From: Acholeplasmataceae bacterium
GTDB taxonomy: Bacteria; Bacillota_I; Bacilli_A; Acholeplasmatales; Acholeplasmataceae
NCBI GenBank assembly: GCA_016934015.1
Contig: JAFGTQ010000045.1
Coordinates: 1-55,638 of the forward strand
Direction of reading: 5' to 3'
DNA: 55,638 nt
Positions 16,554 to 25,603 of this stretch are shown here, piece after piece. Within the stretch, counting starts at the first letter, position 1. Every line of letters begins with the position of its first letter. The position numbers and the translations under genes were made by a program. The notes below the pieces were generated by a model. The model had not been told where the DNA came from, did not search any database, and saw only the letters and a program-made list of their open reading frames with translations.

Positions 16554-17888
16554 TTAGCTAGCTAAACCAGCTAGAGTACGATAAGATTTTTCTGCGTCTG
16601 CAACAGCAGTAGCAACAGCCTTACCATTATTCCAAACGTCAATAACCATTGTTTCACCTGGTCCCCAATAATAAGTAACTTGAGGAATAACAGGCATTGG
16701 AACTGAAGTTTCTAATTGTTGAGACATTGCTAATAATTTCGCATTGTCACTAACACCTTCGATGTTTGCAAGTAAATCAGCCTTAAGTGCTGGTAACTTC
16801 TTCTTGAATTGATATTGAAGTTCCATTGCTTTATCAGAATTTAAGAATTCAACGAACTTAATCGCATCTTCTTTATTTTCAGAATACTTGTATACAGCAG
16901 CAATAATCGCACCAGCAAATGTTTGTGTAGGTTGACCATTAATCGTTGGCATTTGAGCAACTGCATAGTTTACACCAGCTGCATCATAAGCTTCCATGTT
17001 CCATGGACCAGCAATGATATAAGGAATTTTGCCTTCTTCAAAGTTAGTTCCACCAGTTACTGAGTTATGGTTACCAGTACCAGTAGTTAATGGTTTAAGT
17101 TCTGTAATCATCCAAGTTAATGCGTCAGATGCATTGACATATCCAACAGCAGATGGATCATTTAATTCTGGTCCAAATGGATAGAATCCAAATGCAGAAT
17201 AAATGTGTTGGTTAAAGTAACTGTCTGCCCAATGGCTTGATGTAGCTAGTCCATATAAACCAGCTTCAGCATTAGTACGTCCAGAACCGTCTGCAGCTAA
17301 TTCAGCATTCCATGCAGCAACTTCAGCTAATAAAGCTTCATAAGTTGCAGGTACTGATTCTACTAAATCAGTGTTGTAGTATAAACCAACAGATTCAACA
17401 CTCATTGGAACACCATAAACTCTTTCAACAGCATTTGGAGATGCTGGATCAAATGATTTTGCAATTTCGTCATAAGTCAACGTTGCAATACTCATACCAA
17501 GTTCATGTGCGCGTTCATTTAATAATGTTTGAGTCGCTGCTGGGAGTGGATATACTAAATCTTCTAAAACCGCTTGAGCCATATGGTCATGTGGGAATTG
17601 GAAGACGTCAGCACCATTACCAGAAGGACCGAAAGTCTTTAATAGTTCACGTGAATCCACGGAACCCATATGTTGATGTTCAACAACGATATTTGGGTAT
17701 AATTTATTGAATTCTGCAATAACTGCTTCCATATATTCGCCATTTTCATCATCGATCCAAACACGGATTCTTGATTTTTGAACGAATGTGTCACCAAAGT
17801 CAATAAGTTCACCTTCGTTAGTAGGTCCACATGCAACAAGTGCAAATGCAGTTAGTAGTACAACTAGAACTGTTAATAATTTTTTCAT
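16554..17888 (-). CDS. malE: Maltodextrin-binding lipoprotein (ABC transporter solute-binding protein)
   Basis: 444 residues with a lipoprotein signal ending in LVAC at Cys20, so it is anchored to the outer face of the membrane. The fold is family-1 solute-binding: IRVWIDDENGEYMEAVIAEF at the start, DVFQFPHDHMAQ in the first lobe, PYIIAGPWNMEAYDAAGVNY in the hinge region. These match MalE-type maltodextrin-binding proteins. It delivers dextrins released by the secreted pullulanase and amylase to MalFG. AAGGAGG lies before the ATG. Codon use is regular and the gene is followed by a stable stem-loop, both consistent with high expression. Confidence 0.92.
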   Translation of the reverse strand: MKKLLTVLVVLLTAFALVACGPTNEGELIDFGDTFVQKSRIRVWIDDENGEYMEAVIAEFNKLYPNIVVEHQHMGSVDSRELLKTFGPSGNGADVFQFPHDHMAQAVLEDLVYPLPAATQTLLNERAHELGMSIATLTYDEIAKSFDPASPNAVERVYGVPMSVESVGLYYNTDLVESVPATYEALLAEVAAWNAELAADGSGRTNAEAGLYGLATSSHWADSYFNQHIYSAFGFYPFGPELNDPSAVGYVNASDALTWMITELKPLTTGTGNHNSVTGGTNFEEGKIPYIIAGPWNMEAYDAAGVNYAVAQMPTINGQPTQTFAGAIIAAVYKYSENKEDAIKFVEFLNSDKAMELQYQFKKKLPALKADLLANIEGVSDNAKLLAMSQQLETSVPMPVIPQVTYYWGPGETMVIDVWNNGKAVATAVADAEKSYRTLAGLAS

Positions 17889-17900
17889 GATTGGACCTCC

Positions 17901-19715
17901 TTATTCCTTAACGACGCGGAAGATGAATGTCTCTTGAGTGACATTACCCCACTTGTCGCTAACTTGTAACATAATTGTATAGTCGCCTTCTTCAGCAGTA
18001 TTTAATACCGAGTTTTCACCTTTTGGTACGAATACGAATGAAGTTAAGTCGCCATCACGATCATCAGTTGCTCTAAATCTTGGGAATGAGTTTTGATCAA
18101 ATGGAACTCCCCATGCAACTTCGATAATTCTTTCAGCAGCAGGTTTACCTACGATACCTGTTGGAGAAATAAATTGAATTTCTGGAGCTTCAGTATCCAT
18201 TGCTAAAACGATAGATGCTTTAACATTTAATATTGCTTTACGTTCTGGAGCTGCATATTGTGCTGCTGGAGCTTCAATATCTTTCCAAGCTTCAACTTCA
18301 TCTTCGAGTACGATTGAATCAACATTATTTGGAATCACTAATGGACGATTTGAAGCAATGAATTCATCATTGTCCCATGAACCTCTAGTCCATTTGTATT
18401 CAAATGATGTCCAAGCGTCTTTCACTTCAACATTAAATGTTACGGTATAAACAAGACTAGTTCCAACTTGAGTTGCAGTAAATGCTTCAAGACCTGGAGT
18501 CCAGCCATTGCCTGTAATATTACCAGCAATACTTAATAAAGCACCATCAGGTGTATTTTCTGGAACAGTAACATTAAGAGTTACGGATACTTCTTTTGCA
18601 ACTTCTAATGCTTCTTCTGGTTGATTTAAGTTAAAGAATAATTCATATTCTTTTGTGTTGTCCATTTCATCTTCTAAGATTACAACAAATTGATTTAATG
18701 TTGTATTAGATGATGCAAAGTCAACTCTTTCAATTGCAAGTGGAGCTGTTGTACCAACTTCAACCACTGTGAACCAACTTTCAATCGTTGCTCTTGCTGC
18801 GTCTTTATCATCTGCAGTTGGATATGGAGAAGCTATTGGAGCGCTTGTCTTCACAATAATTGTTTGTGGATCAACCGCATAAGTACCACTCATTGCTACA
18901 GCATCAAATGCCATTAATTTAAATGAGAATGCTTCTTCAGCAAATGCTGCGTAATCGTTATAGAATACGTTATCACCTGCAGTGTACGCATCACCTTTAC
19001 CAACAACGTATGCAATACCTACATCACCAGCAACTGCTGCGCCTGAATCATCAAGCTTAACGTCGCCTGTTTTCTTAGTAGCATCATCGCCAGCATAAAC
19101 TAATAAACCAGCACCTGGAGCATCAGCAGATAACATCAATGCTTTAACATCGATACCAGCAGCTGTTTTACCAGCATTTGACATTGGATATGGATCGCCC
19201 CAACCTGGTGCGATATCAACCCAACCCCATGCATGGACGCCGAGTTTTTCTTCATATGATCCAGTTGAATCAAAATAAACAACAAGCATGTTTAATTTGT
19301 CTGGTTGTGCAATAAAGTGTGCAGGATTATCATCATTGGTTGCTGCGCCTTCAAAGACATAAACGTGAGTTGTTTGACCTTCGATAATTGCACTTGGATC
19401 AATTTTTACGTCACCAGTAAGTTTTGCATCCCAATTTGGGCCTGCGCCACCTGGCCATAAAACGGCAATAAATCCAACTTCTGTTCCTACTGGAATATCA
19501 TTGTATTCCCAGTATGCACCAAAATCATCGAGTCCATCATAAACTTTACCTGCAGCGGGTCCGCCCCAAGCCCATGAACCGAGTTCTGTATAGTCTTCAT
19601 CCCAAGCTTTGAAATGAATAACTAAGTTACCTGTACCTTCTCCTTCTGCAAACGCACGAACTCCGAAAAGACCGAATGCTGCAACAAGTAGAAGAACTAA
19701 TAATACTTTCTTCAT
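17901..19715 (-). CDS. Secreted non-catalytic multi-CBM starch-binding protein
   Basis: 604 residues with a Sec signal peptide cleaved after AFA (about residue 23) and no lipobox. Domains in order: a pullulanase-associated CBM41-like domain (29-135, LVIHFKAWDEDY and WAWGG); a second, more divergent CBM41-like unit (142-290, HAWGWVDIAPGWGDPYP); a pullulanase N2-like beta domain (270-365); a CBM20-like domain (375-475, IAGNITGNGWTPG and FEYKWTRGSWDNDE); and a C-terminal Ig-like domain (508-604, DDRDGDLTSF and VSDKWGN). No GH motif is present. It is the first gene of the malEFG operon, 12 bases before malE, with GGAGG before the ATG. It probably captures starch outside the cell for the transporter or enzymes. 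It has no visible anchor. Confidence 0.82.
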   Translation of the reverse strand: MKKVLLVLLLVAAFGLFGVRAFAEGEGTGNLVIHFKAWDEDYTELGSWAWGGPAAGKVYDGLDDFGAYWEYNDIPVGTEVGFIAVLWPGGAGPNWDAKLTGDVKIDPSAIIEGQTTHVYVFEGAATNDDNPAHFIAQPDKLNMLVVYFDSTGSYEEKLGVHAWGWVDIAPGWGDPYPMSNAGKTAAGIDVKALMLSADAPGAGLLVYAGDDATKKTGDVKLDDSGAAVAGDVGIAYVVGKGDAYTAGDNVFYNDYAAFAEEAFSFKLMAFDAVAMSGTYAVDPQTIIVKTSAPIASPYPTADDKDAARATIESWFTVVEVGTTAPLAIERVDFASSNTTLNQFVVILEDEMDNTKEYELFFNLNQPEEALEVAKEVSVTLNVTVPENTPDGALLSIAGNITGNGWTPGLEAFTATQVGTSLVYTVTFNVEVKDAWTSFEYKWTRGSWDNDEFIASNRPLVIPNNVDSIVLEDEVEAWKDIEAPAAQYAAPERKAILNVKASIVLAMDTEAPEIQFISPTGIVGKPAAERIIEVAWGVPFDQNSFPRFRATDDRDGDLTSFVFVPKGENSVLNTAEEGDYTIMLQVSDKWGNVTQETFIFRVVKE

Positions 19716-19762
19716 TGTTTTCCTCCTTAATTAGTTAAAGATGTTATCATCTTGACAAGTTC

Positions 19763-19792
19763 ATCTTATCATAGATAAATAAAAAATGTAAA
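19763..19792 (-). promoter_or_regulatory. Promoter of the malX-malEFG operon
   Basis: On the minus strand a -35 TTTACA (19787-19792) is followed after 18 bases by -10 TAAGAT (19763-19768) with an upstream TGA extension. The -35 overlaps the operator-like box at 19787-19800, so bound repressor would exclude polymerase. Confidence 0.6.
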
Positions 19793-19800
19793 CGCTTTAG
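19787..19800. promoter_or_regulatory. Operator-like box 1 over the malX -35 element
   Basis: TGTAAACGCTTTAG keeps the AAACGCTTT core of a LacI/cre box but lacks the closing CA. It is placed exactly over the -35 of the binding-protein operon. Confidence 0.5.
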
Positions 19801-19813
19801 TTTTGTAACAGTA

Positions 19814-19827
19814 TGCAACCGTTTTCT
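19814..19827. promoter_or_regulatory. Operator-like box 2 (degenerate) in the divergent region
   Basis: TGCAACCGTTTTCT resembles the MalR/cre family (GCAACCGTTTTC, near-palindromic around CG) with two departures from consensus. Its centre is 27 bases from box 1 and 17 from box 3. Confidence 0.4.
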
Positions 19828-19830
19828 TTT

Positions 19831-19844
19831 TGAAATCGCTATCA
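19831..19844. promoter_or_regulatory. LacI/cre-type operator 3 before the secreted pullulanase
   Basis: TGAAATCGCTATCA matches TGWNANCGNTNWCA at all defined positions and differs at one base from the reverse complement of the 300-313 box. It lies 55-68 bases before the pullulanase ATG. Confidence 0.65.
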
Positions 19845-19898
19845 TTAAAATGAGAAAATCCGAGTCAACATGGTATATTGAAAATGAGGAGGTACGTT

Positions 19899-22829
19899 AT
19901 GAAAAAAATAATCACATGGGTACTCTTGTTTCTTGTCACACTTGGATTTGGTTTGACAACTTACGCAAGTACACCCCCTACAAATTTAGTGATTCACTAT
20001 TATCGTTATGACGACAATTACGCAAACTTTAACTTTTGGTTATGGCCAAATGCCCCTAAAGATGGGGGTGGTGTTCAATTCGATTTTCCAATTGAAAACA
20101 AAGATGAACACGGTGTATTTTATGAAGTAAATCTTACAGAAAGCTTTGCTAGCTATCCAGAAACCACACGGGTAGGCATCATTATCAAACAAGGTGGTTG
20201 GGATGGTTATCGTGAAGTTGGAGGAGATCGCTTCATTGACTTAACAGATATTGAAGTCATCGATGGGAAAGCTCATGCATATTTTGTTGAAGGTGATTTA
20301 AGAATTGGTACTTCTACTGCTGATTTAGAAAATCACATTCCAGACTATCGAGCAAAAATACTTCGAAGTTACTTCGATGTAAATGGAGAAATTATTACTG
20401 TTGTTTCTGAGATTCCAGAAGCGTTTCAAATTTTTGAAAGTGACGTTGAAATCTACAACGGTATTCCTGAAACGAGAAGTTTCTCCATTGAAGTAGATAA
20501 TCTAGACATTCAAAAAACTTATAAAGTGGTAGCTACTTATCCAGATAATCGCGTCTTAGAAAAAGTAGTTTCATTAGAAAATCTTTATGATACCCCAATG
20601 TTTGAACAAGCATACACTTATGAAGGAACACTTGGAGTATCCTTTGAAAACAATCAAACTGTCTTCAGATTATGGGCACCATTAAGCGAAAAAATCACAC
20701 TAAATCTCTATGAACAAGGACATCCAGATTATAACGCTTTAGGTGAAGCAAATGAAGAAGATACACCTTATGAAACCCATGAATTAACAGCCATTGAAAA
20801 TGGTGCTTGGGAAATCAAAATTGATGGAAATCTACATGGAAAATATTACACATTCAGTGTAACAAATGACGGTACCACTTATGAAGTAACGGATCCTTAC
20901 GCTTATTCTACAGGAGCTAATGGATTACGTGGGATGATTGTTGATTTCAATCTTGTTAACCCGGAAAATTGGACTTATGATGATCGTCCAAATACCATTG
21001 AAAACTTAACAGATTACATCGTATACGAACTCCATGTGAGAGACTTAACAACCCATAGTTCATGGAATGGTAATGAATCTTATCGTGGTCGATTTATGGG
21101 ACTTACTGAAAAAGGCACAACATACTCAAAAAATGGTGTCACAGTTACGACTGGTCTTGATCATATCGTTGAATTAGGTGTTAATGCTGTTCAACTTCTG
21201 CCAATCTTTGACTTTGGTTATGTTGATGAAGTTGAAGCTTATCAAAACCCAAATTATACAAAAATATTCAACTGGGGTTATATGCCTTATCATTTTAATA
21301 CACTTGAAGGATCATATGCGACTAACCCATTTGATGGAACAGTCAGAATCAATGAATTTAAACAAGTGATTCAAGCATTACATAATGAAGATATTCGAGT
21401 GATTATGGACGTTGTCTATAATCATACAGGTGAATCACAAACATCCAATTTCCATAAAATTGTTCCAGGTTATTATCATCGTTTAACGAATGATGGCGGA
21501 TTCTCAAATGGATCTGGTACAGGTAATGAAACCGCATCAGAAAGATCTATGATGCAAAAATTTATGGTAGATTCTGTCTTATTCTTAGCCCAAGAATATA
21601 ATCTTTCCGGTTTTAGATTTGACCTGATGGCACTTCATGATGTTGAAACCATGAATTTAATCAAAGAAAAACTCAATGAAATCGATCCAACCATCGTCGT
21701 TTATGGAGAACCATGGATGGGCGGAACTTCACCCATTAGTTCTTCCATTTCTGCAAACCAACAAAACCTTGATGAGTTAGTTCATGTCGGTGCTTTTAAT
21801 GACCACACAAGAGATGCAGTCAAAGGCTCTGTATGGACAGCAAGTGAAGGCGGATTTGTCCAAGGAAAGGTGAATGCTGGTATTATTCAAAAAGTTAAAT
21901 ATGGGATTGTTGGTGGCATTTCATATCCAGGCATCACTGAAGTTACAACCTTTGCAGAAACTCCAGATCAAACCATCAATTATGTGAGTGCTCATGATAA
22001 CAACACCTTATATGATAAATTAAAATTAACAGGTGTTTCCAACACGTATATTAAAGAAATGCAAGTTCAAGCCAACGCGATTGTTTTAACAGCTCAAGGC
22101 ATACCATTTATTCATGCTGGTGCTGAAATGATGCGTTCTAAACCATTAGCTTCAGGTGGATTTGATCATAATTCCTATGAATCTCCAGATGATGTCAATC
22201 AACTCAGATGGGATCGTAAAGCAGATTATTTAAGTGTTTTTGAATACTATAAAGCTTTAATTCAAATTCGTAAAACTTATGAACACTTTAGAATGACAGA
22301 TGCTAATGAAATCAATTCCAGATTATCATTCTTAGAAACTGATAGTGGTGATCAAGCGATTGCCTTTAAGATAGCTGGTGAAAATGGAAGTCCAGATATG
22401 ATCGTTATTCATAGTGCAAATCCAAAATCAGGATTAACACTTGTTGATCTTGATCCAGGTAAATTCTATCGTATCTTAACAACGGCTGATGGTCCTACAC
22501 TTGAAAATAGTGAAATTGTATCGGGTATCGCTTTCGCATTAAGTCATACGACAACGATTTTAGTTGAACAACAGCTTGCAGTAAGCTTTAATCAAAAAGT
22601 TGTTACAATTCCAGCAAAGAAATCCTATGATGTAAATTCTAATTTTACAACATTAATAGAAGATGCGGTCATCGAATATCAAAGCTTAATGAACACAAAG
22701 GTTCCTGCTCGATACACAATCACTGTGAAAACTACAAAAGATGGAAAAGCCTCGATTGATTTCTTTACTGTTTTAGTTGAAGGACGTCGATACAATGTCA
22801 ACCTTGTTGATAAGACTGGAGGTCGATGA
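19899..22829 (+). CDS. Secreted type I pullulanase with CBM41 (GH13_14)
   Basis: 976 residues. A signal peptide ends near TTYAS; a CBM41-like domain follows (LVIHYYRYDDNYANF), then a pullulanase N2-like beta domain, CBM48 (from about residue 230) and the catalytic barrel (from about 355). Catalytic residues are Asp575 (GFRFDLMAL), Glu604 (YGEPWM) and Asp700 (SAHDNNTL). A roughly 90-residue C-terminal tail after the usual beta domain is not recognised. It debranches starch or pullulan outside the cell. The ATG at 19899 was chosen because GAGGAGGT precedes it; the frame stays open seven codons further. There is no lipobox or sorting signal, so it may be free or held by its CBMs. Confidence 0.92.
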   Translation: MKKIITWVLLFLVTLGFGLTTYASTPPTNLVIHYYRYDDNYANFNFWLWPNAPKDGGGVQFDFPIENKDEHGVFYEVNLTESFASYPETTRVGIIIKQGGWDGYREVGGDRFIDLTDIEVIDGKAHAYFVEGDLRIGTSTADLENHIPDYRAKILRSYFDVNGEIITVVSEIPEAFQIFESDVEIYNGIPETRSFSIEVDNLDIQKTYKVVATYPDNRVLEKVVSLENLYDTPMFEQAYTYEGTLGVSFENNQTVFRLWAPLSEKITLNLYEQGHPDYNALGEANEEDTPYETHELTAIENGAWEIKIDGNLHGKYYTFSVTNDGTTYEVTDPYAYSTGANGLRGMIVDFNLVNPENWTYDDRPNTIENLTDYIVYELHVRDLTTHSSWNGNESYRGRFMGLTEKGTTYSKNGVTVTTGLDHIVELGVNAVQLLPIFDFGYVDEVEAYQNPNYTKIFNWGYMPYHFNTLEGSYATNPFDGTVRINEFKQVIQALHNEDIRVIMDVVYNHTGESQTSNFHKIVPGYYHRLTNDGGFSNGSGTGNETASERSMMQKFMVDSVLFLAQEYNLSGFRFDLMALHDVETMNLIKEKLNEIDPTIVVYGEPWMGGTSPISSSISANQQNLDELVHVGAFNDHTRDAVKGSVWTASEGGFVQGKVNAGIIQKVKYGIVGGISYPGITEVTTFAETPDQTINYVSAHDNNTLYDKLKLTGVSNTYIKEMQVQANAIVLTAQGIPFIHAGAEMMRSKPLASGGFDHNSYESPDDVNQLRWDRKADYLSVFEYYKALIQIRKTYEHFRMTDANEINSRLSFLETDSGDQAIAFKIAGENGSPDMIVIHSANPKSGLTLVDLDPGKFYRILTTADGPTLENSEIVSGIAFALSHTTTILVEQQLAVSFNQKVVTIPAKKSYDVNSNFTTLIEDAVIEYQSLMNTKVPARYTITVKTTKDGKASIDFFTVLVEGRRYNVNLVDKTGGR

Positions 22830-22831
22830 TC

Positions 22832-23230
22832 ATGAGAAAATTATTATTAATCCCACTACTTCTCATCACTTCTTTCATTCTTTTTGGATGTAACAACATC
22901 TATGAAGGAGAACCAACCGATTTAGATATTCTTTTAATGGATGAAATTGTAGCTGAAGGTTCAATTGAAGCGTATATTGTTATTCCAACAACTTTAGAAT
23001 CTGAAGATGAACTTACTGAAATTGCTTATTCCGCAGCAAGTCTCATCTACGAAAGAAATTTCAATGATGTGGGTCAATCTCATGCAGTCTTAACCATTTA
23101 TTTCTATTCAAGTGAAACATCTTTTGATAGTGAACAAAATGACTTTGGTTATTTAATTTACGACATTAACTTGAATGAAGATAGCTTTGGATTGAAGCTT
23201 CAAGAAAATAATCTGATTTTTACAAAATAA
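22832..23230 (+). CDS. Small lipoprotein of unknown function, coupled to the pullulanase gene
   Basis: 132 residues, with a signal peptide ending in FGC at Cys20. I do not recognise a family. The mature part is acidic and apparently beta-rich (AYIVIPTTLESEDEL, then AVLTIYFYSS). The ATG at 22832 lies eight bases after GGAGGT; an ATG six bases earlier overlaps the pullulanase stop but is too close to the Shine-Dalgarno. The tight link to the secreted pullulanase suggests a membrane-anchored accessory to it, but nothing in the sequence proves this. Confidence 0.75.
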   Translation: MRKLLLIPLLLITSFILFGCNNIYEGEPTDLDILLMDEIVAEGSIEAYIVIPTTLESEDELTEIAYSAASLIYERNFNDVGQSHAVLTIYFYSSETSFDSEQNDFGYLIYDINLNEDSFGLKLQENNLIFTK

Positions 23231-23234
23231 AAAA

Positions 23235-23281
23235 GGTGCAAACGCACCCTTGAGGAATTCCAAATTGGGATTCCTTTTTTT
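23235..23281 (+). terminator. Terminator after the pullulanase-lipoprotein operon
   Basis: Two consecutive stems: GGTGC/GCACC at 23235-23248, then AGGAATTCC/GGGATTCCT with one G-T pair at 23253-23275, followed by T7. The second is the probable terminator. It ends where the convergent minus-strand gene stops. Confidence 0.75.
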
Positions 23282-24089
23282 ATGCAAAATACTTCTTTCC
23301 ATAAAACAACATGACAAGCATCGCAATAATCCCCATCGAAAATTGGAATAACACAGCGCCAAATGCTGGTTCAATCATCCCAACAATAAATCCAATGATG
23401 GATGGAACACCCATTAAAAAGACAAGAAATTTGATGGATTGTACGTAATTCATGAATTTGGAATAACCAAATCGAAATAACTGTAAAATTAAACCTAATA
23501 AAACAAGATAAAGGACATAGATACCAAGCGTAGTTACTGTATTGACCAATACAGAATATAGAACAATATAGTTACCAAAACTAGCTTCAATTTGTGCACC
23601 AAACTCTTGATACGCTACTGCTTTTTCTTCACCTTGCATTAAATTTAGTTCTCTGAATAATAAAACATCCGTAAAACCTTGGTAATTACTTCCGGTCATA
23701 AAATTGCCTTCAGCATTTTGATAAACTATTTTATTCTCGTAAAATAGAATTGTTTTTTCATTTTCTATTTCACGTCCCTCTTGAGCATTAAACACAAAGG
23801 TAATGTCTCGATGAGATAAAACCGTTTCGGTGTCTGAATCACAATTAAATGTGCCACCAATTATCGAACAGTTATCGGGAAGTTCCCAAGTTGGAGTCTC
23901 AGCCATAAAACTTTCTTCAATAAAATCTAATCGCCAGCCTTGTTCAGAAATAATTTTATAATTAGAGGGAAATATCGCAATAAAACTTAAAATTAGAAAA
24001 TAGATGATGACTTTCCATGATTTTTCATTGACATAGTTAAATATGTTTTTGAAATCAAGAGAATATTTTAAATACTTCGCTAAAAACAT
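23280..24089 (-). CDS. DUF1189-like membrane protein
   Basis: 269 residues: an N-terminal cytoplasmic amphipathic stretch (YLKYSLDFKNIFNYV), one membrane helix near 27-44, an extracytoplasmic region of about 130 residues, then three to four helices at the C-terminus. This layout and LIEPAFG-like C-terminal packing fit DUF1189 proteins, which often lie beside maltodextrin genes in Firmicutes; their role is unknown. It overlaps the amylase stop by one base (TAATG), so translation is coupled. The amylase linkage suggests a part in glucan uptake or secretion. Family assignment is by layout and context, not by a strong motif. Confidence 0.6.
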   Translation of the reverse strand: MFLAKYLKYSLDFKNIFNYVNEKSWKVIIYFLILSFIAIFPSNYKIISEQGWRLDFIEESFMAETPTWELPDNCSIIGGTFNCDSDTETVLSHRDITFVFNAQEGREIENEKTILFYENKIVYQNAEGNFMTGSNYQGFTDVLLFRELNLMQGEEKAVAYQEFGAQIEASFGNYIVLYSVLVNTVTTLGIYVLYLVLLGLILQLFRFGYSKFMNYVQSIKFLVFLMGVPSIIGFIVGMIEPAFGAVLFQFSMGIIAMLVMLFYGKKYFA

Positions 24090-25603
24090 TAGGCATATAC
24101 CTCAATGTCTTCATAGTCTATTTCAATGATGATTGTCGCGAATGCTTCCATTTCTTTTGATCCAAAAATCACATTGCCAAAATCAATATCAAGTGTATAA
24201 GTATCCGATGATAAATTATGGATGACAATCACAGCTTGTTTAACATTCTCATCTTGATAGCTTCGGATATAGCCTTGAATCTGACCATTATTATCACCAT
24301 ATGGTAAAAAGTCATTGCCAAACATTAATGCTGGATTATCTTTTCTGAGTGCAATTATTTCTTTATAAGCCATGAAGAGCGATGTTTCATCTAATTTCTG
24401 GTCAGCTGAAGTAGGTGTTTCTAGATTCATCAAATCTGGAAACCATGTCGTATTTTTAGAATCATCACCCCATAAAAAAGGTGTTCTTCTAAATTCATCA
24501 TAAGCGATGCCATAACCAGGAATAATCTGACCATCTTGACTATAATCTCGATATCCCTTCATGCCAAGTTCTTCACCGTAATAAATAAATGGAGTCCCTG
24601 GCAATGTTAAAAGTATACGAGCAGCTAAAGCTAATTTTTCTGGTTCATTCATGAATCCAGGAGTGGATGCCAAACGATCTAAATCATGATTGGTTAGAAA
24701 TGGTGAATCAATGAAATCAGGATTTATATCTCGATATGTTTCATACACTTTATGAAGATTTGATACAAACAAGTAACGACTGTTTAACTTCCCAACTTTG
24801 TCCCAAATTTGTTGAGCAGCATAAAAGTTAAATGCGGAATCTGATCCAATAAAATAATCAGCAACCATTGGATAAAAATATTCAAACACTTCAGAAACAA
24901 TAAAACTATCTGGATAATTTTCTTTAATATGTTGATTTAATTCTAAAAGTAAAAATGTGTTATCAAAGGTTGGATTAGTACTCTCAATTAAGTGTTTCGC
25001 AGCATCAATACGAAAGCCATGAACACCTTTTTCCAAATAGAAATCCATGATTGATTCGACCTCATCAATAACATCTTGATTTTCAAAGTTCAAATCTTTC
25101 ATGCCACCTACAAAGGATTCATAAGCGTTCCCATTTTGCCAAACATAATAATCATGATAAGTAGCACTTGTCGAAGATTGTGCATCTATGTACCATGGAT
25201 GTTGATCCGAGGTATGATTAATGACTAAATCCATCACAATTTTGATGCCTTCATCATTAGCAGCATCTAATAATCTTTCAAAATCATCCATCGTTCCATA
25301 TTCCGGATGAATATCAAGATAATCCATGACATCGTATCCATGATAAGAAGGTGATGGATGAATCGGTAATAACCATAATGCAGTCACACCTAAATCGCTT
25401 AAATAATCAAGGTTTTCAGTAATGCCATTTAAGTCACCAATACCATCATCATTGCTATCGGCAAATGATCTCACAAAAATTTGATAATAAATATCGTGTT
25501 GAGGGTTTGTCTTTTTTAATTGTTCATAACTATCTTTTGGACTACAGCTTGATAGAAAAACAATCAATCCAATCGATAATATGATATGTAATAATTTTTT
25601 CAA
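24089..25603 (-). CDS. Surface alpha-amylase lipoprotein (GH13)
   Basis: 504 residues with a lipoprotein signal ending LSSC at Cys20, then a GH13 barrel. Motifs are [28 protein letters not shown], nucleophile Asp200 in GFRIDAAKH, acid/base Glu238 in VSEVFE and Asp307 in LTNHDLDRL. The triad is intact. It is probably an outer-face alpha-amylase or maltogenic-type hydrolase that trims starch to dextrins for MalE. The TTG start follows the RDD-gene stop with no gap, and AAGGG lies in the end of that gene. A second-half loop with GYRDYSQDGQIIPGYGI is typical of oligosaccharide-acting GH13 enzymes. Confidence 0.9.
   Translation of the reverse strand: MKKLLHIILSIGLIVFLSSCSPKDSYEQLKKTNPQHDIYYQIFVRSFADSNDDGIGDLNGITENLDYLSDLGVTALWLLPIHPSPSYHGYDVMDYLDIHPEYGTMDDFERLLDAANDEGIKIVMDLVINHTSDQHPWYIDAQSSTSATYHDYYVWQNGNAYESFVGGMKDLNFENQDVIDEVESIMDFYLEKGVHGFRIDAAKHLIESTNPTFDNTFLLLELNQHIKENYPDSFIVSEVFEYFYPMVADYFIGSDSAFNFYAAQQIWDKVGKLNSRYLFVSNLHKVYETYRDINPDFIDSPFLTNHDLDRLASTPGFMNEPEKLALAARILLTLPGTPFIYYGEELGMKGYRDYSQDGQIIPGYGIAYDEFRRTPFLWGDDSKNTTWFPDLMNLETPTSADQKLDETSLFMAYKEIIALRKDNPALMFGNDFLPYGDNNGQIQGYIRSYQDENVKQAVIVIHNLSSDTYTLDIDFGNVIFGSKEMEAFATIIIEIDYEDIEVYA

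Noticed and set aside
17312-17710. A 132-codon plus-strand open frame antisense to malE
   Set aside because: It lies wholly within malE, has a low-complexity Leu/Gln/His-rich translation, no Shine-Dalgarno and no domain; it is a shadow of the malE reading frame.
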